Shown: positions 15,821-24,781 of the stretch, one piece after another
How the letters are laid out: every line of letters begins with the position of its first letter
Numbering within the stretch: the stretch's first letter is position 1
Assembly (NCBI RefSeq): GCF_015355785.1
Contig: NZ_JADKYW010000006.1
Location: 727,982-791,981 of the forward strand
Reading direction: 5' to 3'
DNA length: 64,000 nucleotides
Source of the DNA: Arthrobacter gandavensis
GTDB lineage: Bacteria > Actinomycetota > Actinomycetes > Actinomycetales > Micrococcaceae
Notes under the pieces: generated by a model
Databases searched by the model: none
What the model was told of the DNA's origin: nothing
Seen by the model: only the letters and a program-made list of their open reading frames with translations
Made by a program: the position numbers and the translations under genes

Positions 15821-16741
15821 CTAGCCCGGCGTGAGGATAAAGTCCCATGGATCGGTGTTGCGCGTGCTGACCCGGGTCTCAACGCTGAACCCCTGGTCTG
15901 CGAGCACGTTCTCCAGGGCACCCGCGGCGGGCGTCAACCACAGCCATTCGCTGCCAAAATGGGACACGTCAATCAGGTAGGGGCGGCCGTTCACCGCCGC
16001 TTCGCGGGCTTCCGAGGCTGGATGGTGTCGCAGGTCCGCCGTCACGTAGACGTCTGCCTGCTGTTCCCGGACGGCATCGAACAGGCTGTCCCCCGCTCCG
16101 CCGCACACAGCCACGCGGCGCACGAGCCCCTGCGGGTCTCCCGCTACGCGGACCCCGCCTGCGACCGCGGGCATGATACTGAACACCAGCTCGGCAAAGT
16201 CGGCAAGGGTGGTGACGTCCGGCAGGTTGCCCACCCGCCCTATGCCTTCCTCCGGGAGGCCGTTGGCCGCCGGGGCCAGCGGCGCTGTGTCCTGCAGTCC
16301 GAAGGCGTCAGCGAGGACGTCGGAGACACCGCCGACTGCGCTGTCGCCATTGGTGTGGGCTGTCACCAGGGCGCAGCCGCCTTCGATCAGGCGGTGCACG
16401 GCGTCGCCCTTGAAACTCGTACCGGCCACGGAGTGAACCGGCTTGAGCAGCAGCGGATGATGGGTGATGAGCAGGTCAGCTCCCCATTCCAGCGCCTCAT
16501 CGATGACCTCGTGCGTGGGATCGACCGCAAAAAGGATGCGCTCCACGCCCCGCTCAGGGCGCCCGGCCACGATGCCGACGGCGTCCCAGTCCTCGGCGAG
16601 GGATTCGGGCCAGAGTTCTTCAACGGCCAGCAGCACGTCACCCAGGCGGGCCTGCACCGGCTCCTGTACGGATCCGCTTTCGACTGCTCCGGCCGGTTCT
16701 TCGCCGCTGCCCTCGGTGTCTGGGTTGCGTGGGGTTTCCAT
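15821..16741 (-). CDS. Nif3-like dinuclear metal centre protein
   Basis: This 306-residue member of the Nif3/YbgI/YqfO family forms hexameric rings with two metal ions per subunit. Metal ligands lie in ITHHPLLL, in AHTNGD and in DVSHFGSE near the C-terminus. The first 30 residues are a disordered acidic tail. It lacks the central PII-like insert of the longer YqfO type. The start is ATG 16741. Proposed roles of the family range from GTP cyclohydrolase-like activity to tRNA-related functions, none established. It opens the conserved block that continues with the zinc-ribbon and RNase H genes. Confidence 0.92.
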   Translation of the reverse strand: METPRNPDTEGSGEEPAGAVESGSVQEPVQARLGDVLLAVEELWPESLAEDWDAVGIVAGRPERGVERILFAVDPTHEVIDEALEWGADLLITHHPLLLKPVHSVAGTSFKGDAVHRLIEGGCALVTAHTNGDSAVGGVSDVLADAFGLQDTAPLAPAANGLPEEGIGRVGNLPDVTTLADFAELVFSIMPAVAGGVRVAGDPQGLVRRVAVCGGAGDSLFDAVREQQADVYVTADLRHHPASEAREAAVNGRPYLIDVSHFGSEWLWLTPAAGALENVLADQGFSVETRVSTRNTDPWDFILTPG

Positions 16742-16887
16742 AGGAACAGTTCTACCCCACCCGCGCCGCTGGCGGGTACGGAAACACGGCGTGCGGTACC
16801 TCGTGCAGCGCCGGGCGACGCCGGGAAGTACAGGGACGATTCTGCGGCCGGGGAATCTTTGCCGGGCCAGGGGGCTTATACCTTGGC

Positions 16888-17412
16888 ATGAAGACTTATG
16901 TTCTAGGCGGAGGCTGCTTTTGGTGCCTTGACGCCATCTACCAAAAGACCCGCGGCGTGAGCAGCGTCGTGTCCGGCTACACCGGCGGGTTTACCGCCCA
17001 CCCGGACTACGAGAGCGTGTGCTCCGGCATCACCGGTCACGCAGAGGTTGTGGAAGTGACCTTCGACGAGGACATTGTTCCCGCGGAAGTCATCCTGGAC
17101 ATGTTCTTCATCTCCCACGATCCGACCACCCTGAACCGCCAGGGCTACGACGTCGGCACGCAGTACCGTTCCTCAATGTTCTACCGGACCGAGGAGGAGC
17201 GCGAGGAGATGGAGAAGGCCCGCGACCGTGCCCAGGCACTGTGGAGCGACCCGATCGTGACCGAGATTACCCGGCTGCCCGTGTTCCACCGCGCGGAGGA
17301 ATACCACCAGGACTTCTACGCAAAGCATCCCGAGCAGGGCTACTGCCAGGTGATCATCAATCCCAAGCTGGCCAAGGCCCGGAAATATTACGCTGAATGG
17401 CTTGACAACTGA
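16888..17412 (+). CDS. msrA: Peptide-methionine (S)-S-oxide reductase MsrA
   Basis: A 174-residue enzyme that repairs methionine-S-sulfoxide in proteins using thioredoxin. The active site GGCFWCLD is at residues 8-15 with the catalytic Cys at position 10. The conserved GYTGG and the QYRSSMFY stretch that recognise the sulfoxide follow. The extra Cys near the C-terminus in QGYCQVI can act as resolving residue. Translation starts at ATG 16888. It lies 83 bp before cysK in the same direction, giving a small sulfur/redox neighbourhood. Confidence 0.96.
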   Translation: MKTYVLGGGCFWCLDAIYQKTRGVSSVVSGYTGGFTAHPDYESVCSGITGHAEVVEVTFDEDIVPAEVILDMFFISHDPTTLNRQGYDVGTQYRSSMFYRTEEEREEMEKARDRAQALWSDPIVTEITRLPVFHRAEEYHQDFYAKHPEQGYCQVIINPKLAKARKYYAEWLDN

Positions 17413-17495
17413 TCCTATGAATGCGTGCAGATACGCTTGAAGGAAAAGCGTTCCGCATCCGGCTCACAGGCTTCGACGAACAGAGGACACATACC

Positions 17496-18431
17496 ATGGC
17501 ACGAATTTACGACGACGTCACCCAGCTGGTCGGCGGCACCCCCCTGGTCCGCCTGAACCGCCTGACCGAGGGCCTGCCCGGTGAGGTTGCAGTCAAGCTC
17601 GAGTTCTACAACCCTGCCAACTCGGTCAAGGACCGCATTGGTGTGGCAATCGTCGATGCCGCGGAGAAGGCCGGAGCGCTGCGACCGGGCGGCACGATCG
17701 TGGAAGGCACCTCCGGCAACACCGGTATCGCCCTCGCCATGGTGGGCGCTGCCCGCGGCTACAAGGTCATCCTGACCATGCCGGAAACCATGTCCACCGA
17801 GCGCCGGGTCATGCTGCGTGCCTTCGGTGCGGAGATTGTCCTGACACCCGGAGCGGACGGCATGCGCGGTGCGGTGGAGAAGGCCAAGGAAATAGTGGCC
17901 ACCACGGACAACGCCATCTGGGCCCAGCAGTTCGCGAACGCCGCCAACGCTCAGATCCACCGCACCACAACGGCCGAGGAAATCTGGGCTGACACCGACG
18001 GCAAGGTGGATATCTTCGTGGCCGGCGTGGGCACCGGCGGCACCGTGACCGGTGTTGGCCAGGTCCTCAAGGAGCGCAAGCCGGGCGTGCAGATCGTTGC
18101 GGTAGAACCCAAGGACTCCGCCATCCTCAACGGCGGCTCCCCCGGACCGCACAAGATCCAGGGCATCGGCGCCAACTTCATCCCCGAGATCCTGGACACG
18201 GAAATCTACGATGAGGTCTTCGACGCCTCCATCGAGGACTCCGTTGCCACGGCACGTGCGCTGGGCACCAAGGAAGGCATCCTTGGCGGCATCTCCTCCG
18301 GAGCGATTGTCTGGGCGGCACTCGAACTCGCCAAGCGGCCGGAGAACGCCGGTAAGCTGATCGTGGCCGTTGTCTGTGACTTCGGAGAACGCTACATCTC
18401 CACCGTTCTCTACGACGACATCCGCGGCTAG
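17496..18431 (+). CDS. cysK: Cysteine synthase A (O-acetylserine sulfhydrylase)
   Basis: A 311-residue PLP enzyme that makes cysteine from O-acetylserine and sulfide. The PLP lysine is in NSVKDR (about residue 43), the substrate-binding loop is TSGNTG, the phosphate loop is GTGGT, and the C-terminal GGISSGA matches the family. ATG 17496 gives the standard [17 protein letters not shown]-terminus; the 25 codons open upstream have no family match. It is followed 47 bp later by cysE, which makes its substrate, so the two form an operon. Confidence 0.96.
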   Translation: MARIYDDVTQLVGGTPLVRLNRLTEGLPGEVAVKLEFYNPANSVKDRIGVAIVDAAEKAGALRPGGTIVEGTSGNTGIALAMVGAARGYKVILTMPETMSTERRVMLRAFGAEIVLTPGADGMRGAVEKAKEIVATTDNAIWAQQFANAANAQIHRTTTAEEIWADTDGKVDIFVAGVGTGGTVTGVGQVLKERKPGVQIVAVEPKDSAILNGGSPGPHKIQGIGANFIPEILDTEIYDEVFDASIEDSVATARALGTKEGILGGISSGAIVWAALELAKRPENAGKLIVAVVCDFGERYISTVLYDDIRG

Positions 18432-18478
18432 CCAGCCCCGCCTGCGACGGCGGGTACCCCGAAAGCAGAAAGTCACCC

Positions 18479-19063
18479 GTGAGTTTCCTGTCCCGTCTTC
18501 GCGAAGACCTCGCCGCCGCCGCGTCCCATGACCCGGCGGCGCGCGGTTCCTTCGAGAACCTCATCGTCTACTCGGGCCTGCACGCCATCTGGATGCACCG
18601 CCTAACCCACAAAATGTGGGCCAATCCGGCACTGCGTTTTCCGGCACGCGCGCTCTCGCAGTTCGCGCGCTTCGCCACGGGCATTGAAATACATCCAGGC
18701 GCCACCATCGGCCGGCGCTTCTTCATCGATCACGGCATGGGCGTGGTCATCGGGGAAACAGCCGAGATCGGCGACGACGTCATGCTCTATCACGGGGTAA
18801 CGCTGGGCGGCCGGTCGCTGGCCCGGGTCAAGCGCCACCCCACGCTCTGCAACGGAGTAGTGGTCGGGGCCGGTGCGAAGGTCCTGGGCCCGGTAACCAT
18901 CGGCGCCAACAGCGCAGTGGGTGCCAACGCCGTCGTGGTGAAGGACGCTCCCGCGGACTCGATCATCACCGGCATCCCGGCAACATGGCGGCACCGTGAT
19001 CCCAAAATGAACCAGCCTGCCGTGGATCCGGCGGAGTACGTGGATCCGGCGATCTACATCTAG
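18479..19063 (+). CDS. cysE: Serine O-acetyltransferase
   Basis: A 194-residue short-form CysE that acetylates serine with acetyl-CoA. Left-handed beta-helix hexapeptide repeats run from about residue 65 to 150, with the catalytic [16 protein letters not shown] region and YHGVTLGG. The C-terminal tail ends in Ile (DPAIYI), the form that inserts into the CysK active site to build the cysteine synthase complex. The start is GTG 18479. It is co-transcribed with cysK and followed by a strong terminator. Confidence 0.95.
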   Translation: MSFLSRLREDLAAAASHDPAARGSFENLIVYSGLHAIWMHRLTHKMWANPALRFPARALSQFARFATGIEIHPGATIGRRFFIDHGMGVVIGETAEIGDDVMLYHGVTLGGRSLARVKRHPTLCNGVVVGAGAKVLGPVTIGANSAVGANAVVVKDAPADSIITGIPATWRHRDPKMNQPAVDPAEYVDPAIYI

Positions 19064-19071
19064 GCACATAA

Positions 19072-19116
19072 GCGAAAAGGCCGGCTGCCCCTTCTGAGGG
19101 CAGCCGGCCTTTTCGC
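19072..19116. terminator. Bidirectional terminator between cysE and gnd
   Basis: A 19-bp perfect stem (GCGAAAAGGCCGGCTGCCC and its complement) surrounds a seven-base loop, with internal A and T runs that serve both converging genes. Confidence 0.93.
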
Positions 19117-19128
19117 GTGCCGGAGGAC

Positions 19129-20571
19129 CTAGTGGGTGTCCACGGCTTCAATCTCGGAGTGGTCTCCGCTCCACAGGGTGTGGAAGGTGCCTTCGGCGTC
19201 GACGCGGCTGTAGGTATGCGCTCCAAAGAGGTCGCGCAGGCCCTGGGTCAGGGCGGCCGGAAGACGCTTGCGGCGCAGCCCGTCGTAGTAGGCCAGCGAG
19301 GAGGAGAACACCGGAACCGGAATTCCCAGCTGAACGGCCACGGACACAACCCGCCGCCAGGCCGGCAGGGCCTGGGCGATGGACTCGGCGAAGGCCGGGG
19401 CCAGCAGCAGGTTGGCCGGAGCCTTCCCGTCAGCGTAGGCCTTCATGATGTCATCAAGGAGTTCGGCGCGGATGATGCAGCCGGCACGCCAGAGTGAGGC
19501 GATCTCATCCAGCTTCAAGTCCCAGCCATAGGTCTTCGCTGCCCCGGTTAGCATGTCCAGGCCCTGGGCGTAGCTGACCAGCTTGGACGCGTACAGCGCC
19601 TGCCGCACGTCTTCCACGAACGTCTCGGGAAGCTCAACAGAGGCTTCCTCGCCGGCGAGGATACCCTGGGCTTCTTCGCGCTGGTCACGCTGCGAGGAGA
19701 GCGCCCGGGCGAACACGGATTCGGCTATGGCAGAAACCGGGGAGCCCAGGTCCAGGCCGGAGACAACGGTCCAGCGGCCGGTGCCCTTCTGGCCCGCGGA
19801 ATCGACGACGACGTCGACGAACGGCTTGCCGGTCTTCGCATCGGTGTGCGCCAGGACCTCGGCCGTGATCTCGATGAGGAAGGAACTCAGCTGGCCCTCG
19901 TTCCACTCGCGGAAGATCCCGGCCTGCTCGGCCGGTTCGATGCCCGCGGCGGAGCGCAGCAGGTCATAAGCCTCACCGATAACCTGCATGTCGGCGTACT
20001 CGATGCCGTTGTGGACCATCTTGACGAAGTGCCCGGCGCCGTCGGTGCCGACCCAGGTGCAGCAGGGTTCGCCGTTGTACTTGGCTGAAATCTTCTCCAG
20101 CATCGGACCGAGGGAATCGTAGGACTCTCGCGAGCCGCCAGGCATGATGGACGGGCCCAGCAGCGCACCCTCTTCGCCGCCGGAAACCCCTACGCCAACG
20201 AAGTGGAGGTCCTTTTCGGCAAGGGCGGCTTCACGGCGGCGGGTGTCCTCGTAGTGCGAATTGCCGGCGTCGATCACGATGTCGCCCGCCTCCAGCAGCG
20301 GCACCAGCTGATCGATAACGGAGTCCACGGGCGCGCCGGCCTTGACCATAATCAGCACGCGGCGAGGCTTCTCCAGCGAATCCACCAGTTCCTGCAGCGT
20401 CTGGGTCCGGACGAAGTCGCCTTCATCCCCGTGGGCCGCCAGCAGCGCATCGGTCTTTTCGATCGAGCGGTTGTGCAGGGCCACCGTGTAACCGTTCCGG
20501 GCCAGGTTGCGGGCCAGGTTCGCTCCCATTACGGCCAGGCCGGTTACGCCTATCTGTGCACTCAAGTTCAC
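19129..20571 (-). CDS. gnd: 6-phosphogluconate dehydrogenase (decarboxylating)
   Basis: A 480-residue pentose-phosphate pathway enzyme that converts 6-phosphogluconate to ribulose-5-phosphate, CO2 and a reduced cofactor. The N-terminal Rossmann motif GLAVMGANLARNLA, the substrate-binding VSGGEEGA and the catalytic KMVHNGIEYADMQ (Lys, His, Asn, Glu) are intact; the length is that of the NADP-dependent long form. The start is GTG 20571. The NRS after the second strand fits NADP preference. No other pentose-phosphate gene is adjacent. Confidence 0.97.
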   Translation of the reverse strand: MNLSAQIGVTGLAVMGANLARNLARNGYTVALHNRSIEKTDALLAAHGDEGDFVRTQTLQELVDSLEKPRRVLIMVKAGAPVDSVIDQLVPLLEAGDIVIDAGNSHYEDTRRREAALAEKDLHFVGVGVSGGEEGALLGPSIMPGGSRESYDSLGPMLEKISAKYNGEPCCTWVGTDGAGHFVKMVHNGIEYADMQVIGEAYDLLRSAAGIEPAEQAGIFREWNEGQLSSFLIEITAEVLAHTDAKTGKPFVDVVVDSAGQKGTGRWTVVSGLDLGSPVSAIAESVFARALSSQRDQREEAQGILAGEEASVELPETFVEDVRQALYASKLVSYAQGLDMLTGAAKTYGWDLKLDEIASLWRAGCIIRAELLDDIMKAYADGKAPANLLLAPAFAESIAQALPAWRRVVSVAVQLGIPVPVFSSSLAYYDGLRRKRLPAALTQGLRDLFGAHTYSRVDAEGTFHTLWSGDHSEIEAVDTH

Positions 20572-20714
20572 TCCAAGGATTCTTTAGGTGCCGCATGCAG
20601 CAGCACAGTCTCGGCGCACCAATGGCGCCGTCTTCAGCCTCCAGCCTATTCTCCGAACCGGACTGCCGCCACACACGCCGCTGCGACGGCGGACACGTGC
20701 AGTTCCCGGCTGCG

Positions 20715-22145
20715 CTAAACCCCTTCCACCGCCTCCAGACGTCCGGATCGGACGGCCTGCGCAAAGACCTCATAATCCTGTTCATTCTGGTCCGCATACC
20801 GGGCACTGAAATCGCAGACGGAAGAATCGAATTTTTCGCTCTTGCCCAGGTATGCGCCAATTGCGACGGGGTCCCCCGACCGCGCATGGGCCCGGGCCAA
20901 GGTCCACCCGCACACGCGGGCGTAGAGCTCCATACCCAGCGGTGTCATGTTCTCCACCGCGGCGGACCCTTTCATGTCCCTGAGCTGGCGCCAGTAAAGG
21001 TAGCGGTTTTGCTGCATTCCCGGCGTCCAGCCAAGGAAAATGTCGCTGGCGGCCTGCATCAGCCGCTGCCCCTGCACCACCCGCTTGCCGGGCTGTCGGT
21101 AAACACTTCGCGGCAGATGGTCTTCGAGGACTGAACGCCGGGCTTCCTTCAGCTGCAGGAAAAGGGGATCTCCCTCGTCGCGTCCCTGCAGCAGCGCGAT
21201 GAAGGCTCGTGTTCCGACGCTGCCCACGCCAACTACTTTCCGGGCGATATCAATAAGTTCGTAGCGTTCGAGCAGCAACCGCCTGTCCTCCTGCAGCGTC
21301 TGCCGGTAGGAGCGGAACTCCTGCTGAACCGTCTCCTGGAGCTGGTCAGGTGATATGCCAAACGCCGTACTGAACTCGCGCGACGGGACGACGACGGGCG
21401 GGGAGCTGATGATCCGGTACTCGCCGTCAACCCGTTCAGCGAGCTTGGACAGAGCCTGGAGGCTGTTCCGTGACCGGGCCTTGAGGGCTGCTTTCTCCGC
21501 GGTCCGCTGGGCCTGTTTCGCGGCTTTCTTCTGCGCTTTGCCCCGGCTGGTACTAACGGCTGCTTCCAGCACGGACATGATGTCCTGCTCATCCAGGGAC
21601 GCGTACCAGATTTCCAGGGTGCCCATTTCGGCGAATTCCCGCATCGCCTCGCGGTATGAACGCACCGCCGCCAGGGTCACGGTTTGGACGTCGGCTGCTG
21701 ACAGTGCGTTGTTCCGGGCTGCAACCGTGAAACTCGCGGCCAGGCGTAACACGTCGTATTCGAAGGGCCCGGGGAGTGTCTCGTCAAAGTCATTGATTCC
21801 GAAGAGCAAGTCCCGTTCCGGCGAGGCGAAAACCCCGAAGTTGGAGAGGTGGGCGTCTCCGCAGAGCTGGGCCGTCAGGCCCGCCCGAGGGGTGTCCCGG
21901 AGATCCGCGGCCATGATTCCAGCGGTACCGCGGTAGAACGTGAAAGGCGAGGCGAGCATCCGTCCGTGCCGAACAGGGACCAGATCGGGATCCCGGGTCC
22001 GGTCCTGTTCCTCGATCAGTGCGATTGGATCAGGCCTGTCCGACGCCGGTCTCCATCCGGAGTGGGCGGTGACCGGCGCGCGGGTCCGGCGCTGCTTTCC
22101 GGCTGCGGCCCGTTCCTGGACCGTTGCGTGCGTGGCTGTGTCCAT
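20715..22145 (-). CDS. DUF2252 family protein
   Basis: This 476-residue cytosolic protein has the DUF2252 hallmarks: a PVRHGRM start, FYRGTA, CGDAHLSNFG and a GINDFDETLPGPFEYDVLRLAAS stretch. The HLSNFG and DFDE motifs resemble the catalytic and metal-binding loops of aminoglycoside-phosphotransferase-like kinases, so a small-molecule phosphotransferase is plausible but untested. The region about 190-215 is lysine/alanine-rich. I chose ATG 22145, with AGGAGG nine bases upstream, over TTG 22154. It is divergent from the antiporter gene; no operon partner. Confidence 0.87.
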   Translation of the reverse strand: MDTATHATVQERAAAGKQRRTRAPVTAHSGWRPASDRPDPIALIEEQDRTRDPDLVPVRHGRMLASPFTFYRGTAGIMAADLRDTPRAGLTAQLCGDAHLSNFGVFASPERDLLFGINDFDETLPGPFEYDVLRLAASFTVAARNNALSAADVQTVTLAAVRSYREAMREFAEMGTLEIWYASLDEQDIMSVLEAAVSTSRGKAQKKAAKQAQRTAEKAALKARSRNSLQALSKLAERVDGEYRIISSPPVVVPSREFSTAFGISPDQLQETVQQEFRSYRQTLQEDRRLLLERYELIDIARKVVGVGSVGTRAFIALLQGRDEGDPLFLQLKEARRSVLEDHLPRSVYRQPGKRVVQGQRLMQAASDIFLGWTPGMQQNRYLYWRQLRDMKGSAAVENMTPLGMELYARVCGWTLARAHARSGDPVAIGAYLGKSEKFDSSVCDFSARYADQNEQDYEVFAQAVRSGRLEAVEGV

Positions 22146-22343
22146 GGGAGTCAACCTCCTGGCCGAAATGGCGGTGGCATGCTGCCTGCTTCTGTGCCAC
22201 TCTCAGCGGCACAGGACACACTTAAGACTAGCTGGCTGCGCGCCTTGGTAACCCCGTCCCCGTTTTATTGGCATCGCAGGCCGGGAGGTCTTCGGGAAGC
22301 CAGGTGCCTGGACACATACTCTCGGATTCACGCGGGAGGAAAC

Positions 22344-23555
22344 ATGGTTGCGTTATTGCTCGGATCGGCCGCCCTCATTCTGCTCAGTGCCTTTTCCAGC
22401 CCCCTGGCCCGCCTCGGCGTGACATCCGCCATGGCCTTTGTACTGGCGGGGCTGGTCTTGGCACTGCTCTTCGGCACCACGCTGGGGATATCGCTGGAAA
22501 CGAACGCGGTCCTTCGGGTGGCCGAACTGGCGCTGGTGTTCCTCCTGTTCAACGACGCGGCACGGCTGGATCTGGGAGCACTCCGCCGCAGTCCCGGGTG
22601 GCCGGCTCGCCTGCTCGCGCTGGGACTTCCGCTGACCCTGCTGCTGGGGTTCGCCGCAGGTGCGGTCCTGTTCCCTTCTCTTCCGCTCTCCAGTGTTTTC
22701 CTCCTTTCGGCCATGCTTTGCGCCACTGACGCCGCGCTGGGCCACCGGGTGGTGGAGGATCCCTCCGTGCCGGTGCCGGTGCGCCGGGCGCTGAACGTCG
22801 AAAGCGGACTGAACGACGGCATCGCGGTCCCGTTTTTCCTGGTCTCCCTGGACATTACGGTGTCGGCGCTTGACGCCGATGTACCGTCGGCGATCGCTGC
22901 TGCCCTGGCACAGCAGATCGGCTGGGGGCTGGCCGCAGGCGTCGTCGTCGGATGTGCCGGCGGGTATCTGCAGCGCGCAGCTGCGGCTCGGGGGTGGTTC
23001 GAGACCCGCTGGCGCCAGCCCTGCACACTGGCAGTCGCCCTGGCAGCCTACGCTGCTGCCGTCTCTCTGGGAGGAAGCGCCTTCCTGTCGGCATTCGTAG
23101 CGGGCCTGGCCTTCCGGCTGACCCACGGCCCCGACGACAGTGAGGCCACCAGGTTCACGGAGGAGACCGGCGGAATCCTTGCTGCAGCGACGTGGATGGT
23201 CTTTGGTGCCTTCGCTGTCCCCGCTGCGGTGTACCACCTCACCTGGCAGATGGCAGTTTATGCAGTGCTGAGCCTGACGGCAGTGCGGATCCTGGCGGTG
23301 GGAGCCGTGATGGCAGGCAGCGGTGCGCCGTGGCAGACCCGGGCTTTTTTAGGCTGGTTCGGACCCCGGGGTCTCGCCTCGGTGGTATTCGCACTCCTCG
23401 CCTTCGAGCGCGGGACTCCGGCGGCCGAGACCCTGCTGGCCGCGGTGGCAGCGACAGTGGGGCTGAGTGTGTTCGCTCACGGACTGTCTGCGAAGCCGCT
23501 CGTGGCCGTATACCACCGCTGGTCGGAGACCGGACCCGGGCAGCCAGCGCGCTAG
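22344..23555 (+). CDS. Cation/proton antiporter, CPA1 family
   Basis: About 403 residues and twelve hydrophobic helices. Signature features are LVFLLFNDAARLDL after helix 3, LCATDAALGHRVVEDPSVP (the Asp pair region of Na+/H+ exchangers) and NVESGLNDGIAVP with the conserved ESGLND motif. It probably exchanges Na+ or K+ for protons across the cytoplasmic membrane. The start is ATG 22344 with GGGAGGA six bases upstream; the frame stays open far upstream into the DUF2252 gene on the other strand, which is artefact. No regulatory NAD-binding domain is attached. Confidence 0.9.
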   Translation: MVALLLGSAALILLSAFSSPLARLGVTSAMAFVLAGLVLALLFGTTLGISLETNAVLRVAELALVFLLFNDAARLDLGALRRSPGWPARLLALGLPLTLLLGFAAGAVLFPSLPLSSVFLLSAMLCATDAALGHRVVEDPSVPVPVRRALNVESGLNDGIAVPFFLVSLDITVSALDADVPSAIAAALAQQIGWGLAAGVVVGCAGGYLQRAAAARGWFETRWRQPCTLAVALAAYAAAVSLGGSAFLSAFVAGLAFRLTHGPDDSEATRFTEETGGILAAATWMVFGAFAVPAAVYHLTWQMAVYAVLSLTAVRILAVGAVMAGSGAPWQTRAFLGWFGPRGLASVVFALLAFERGTPAAETLLAAVAATVGLSVFAHGLSAKPLVAVYHRWSETGPGQPAR

Positions 23556-23556
23556 G

Positions 23557-24423
23557 TTATCCGTAGGCGCCGAGTTCCCAGCCGTTCACGATGGAGGCAG
23601 CGCCCTCCAGGAGGGAGATGCCCTCGTCCAGCGACTCCGTTCCTGCTGTGAGCACGACAATGCTGTACTCGGCGTTGCTTCCTGCTACGAACCCTGAACT
23701 GCCGACGTTCCAGGCCAGGAGGTCATCCTGCAGCCATCCGTTCTTCAGTCCGACTTCAGCAACGGGATTGAGGATGCCTGCGCTGATCCCCCAGGCCTGT
23801 TCCGGAACGACGCTCTCGAGCAGGCCGGCCGCGTAGTCCCGCAGCCCGTCCCGAATCCAGTCCACGCCAAGGGCCACGGCCGTGGCGATCCGAAGCTGGT
23901 CTTTAGAATTGGTCTCGTTGGCACCCCAGACGTCACCCGCTTCCGTTCCGGTTACTCCCAGCATCCCATAGGTTTTTTGCAGCTCTTCGGCCCCGCCCAC
24001 CAGTGCATAAAGCTCGTCTGTGGCCGCATTGTCACTCTGGCGGATCATCAGCTCGGCAAGCAGCTCTTCCTCCGCCGTGAGTTCCCTGTCTTCCTCGGTC
24101 ACCTGGCGAAGCAGCGTCAGCAGGATCGGAACCTTCACCAGGCTTGCTTCCAGGTACCGGCCCTCCGGGTGGTAGGACCAGGCACGCCCTGAACCGTATT
24201 CGTAGATGGCCACTGAAAAGTCTGCTCCGGTCCGTGCCGCGTAGCGGTCGAGCTCAGCCCGCAGGGCCAGCTCCGGTTCGGAGCTGGCAGAGGGCGTCGC
24301 GGCGCTGCCGGGAATAGTAACCGTGCTCGGTGCCGGTTCCCCGGTGCAGCCGGTGACTGCAGCAGCCCCCAGCCCTGCGGTCAGCAGGAAGGCAGCTGCC
24401 GTTTTGAGGAAGTTCGTGCGCAA
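23557..24423 (-). CDS. Class A beta-lactamase-like serine hydrolase, lipoprotein
   Basis: A 288-residue exported lipoprotein with a lipobox ending in AVTGC (lipid-modified C26). Penicillin-binding fold motifs are S94-L-V-K97, S130-D131-N132 and K227-N228-G229 in place of KTG. An omega-loop glutamate in the normal class A context (ExxLN) is not clear; there is only a GANETN segment. It may therefore be a low-activity hydrolase or a cell-wall-related protein rather than a resistance enzyme. The start is TTG 24423 with GAAGGA upstream. It stops one base past the antiporter stop, tail to tail. Confidence 0.8.
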   Translation of the reverse strand: MRTNFLKTAAAFLLTAGLGAAAVTGCTGEPAPSTVTIPGSAATPSASSEPELALRAELDRYAARTGADFSVAIYEYGSGRAWSYHPEGRYLEASLVKVPILLTLLRQVTEEDRELTAEEELLAELMIRQSDNAATDELYALVGGAEELQKTYGMLGVTGTEAGDVWGANETNSKDQLRIATAVALGVDWIRDGLRDYAAGLLESVVPEQAWGISAGILNPVAEVGLKNGWLQDDLLAWNVGSSGFVAGSNAEYSIVVLTAGTESLDEGISLLEGAASIVNGWELGAYG

Positions 24424-24579
24424 GGTGCTCTTATCCTTCAGGTGCTCTGGGCGCGCCGTGTATCGGCCTCACCCTTCCTTGATACCACCGGAGGCTTTGA
24501 GCCGGATGTGCGTGTCCTGCCGGCCGGCCATGCATCTGCGCTGCGGCCGGCTGCCGGATCCCCGGGCCACCGGGGTACG

Positions 24580-24617
24580 AAAAAACCCGCCTGCGCACGG
24601 TGCCGCAGACGGGTTTT
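24580..24617 (-). terminator. Rho-independent terminator of tRNA-Val
   Basis: Read on the minus strand, AAAACCCG-T-CTGCG pairs with CGCAG-G-CGGGTTTT, leaving one internal mismatch, and a run of six T follows. It lies 5 nt after the tRNA. Confidence 0.85.
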
Positions 24618-24622
24618 GCCGG

Positions 24623-24695
24623 TGGGTCCTACCGGGATCGAACCGATGACATCCACGGTGTAAACGTGGCGCTCTACCAGCTGAGCTAAAGACCC
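24623..24695 (-). tRNA. tRNA-Val (anticodon TAC)
   Basis: On the minus strand acceptor GGGTCTT pairs with AGGACCC (one wobble), the D-arm is AGCTCAGCTGGTAGAGC, the anticodon loop TTTACAC gives anticodon TAC, and the T-arm is GGTTCGATCCC. The discriminator is A and CCA is not encoded. Confidence 0.97.
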
Positions 24696-24781
24696 AGAGT
24701 GACCCGTTATGCCAGCCGGAATATCTTCCGGTCAGCGCCGCATCACGAGGAACTACATTACCGGACCATCCGTCCGAACAC

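Noticed and set aside
17402-17435. TTGACA at the end of msrA as a cysK -35
   Set aside because: It lies in the last msrA codons and no -10-like hexamer is found 16-19 bases downstream.
17421-17495. A 25-codon N-terminal extension of CysK
   Set aside because: CysK proteins start at the MARIYDDV position; the extension has no family match and covers the likely promoter.
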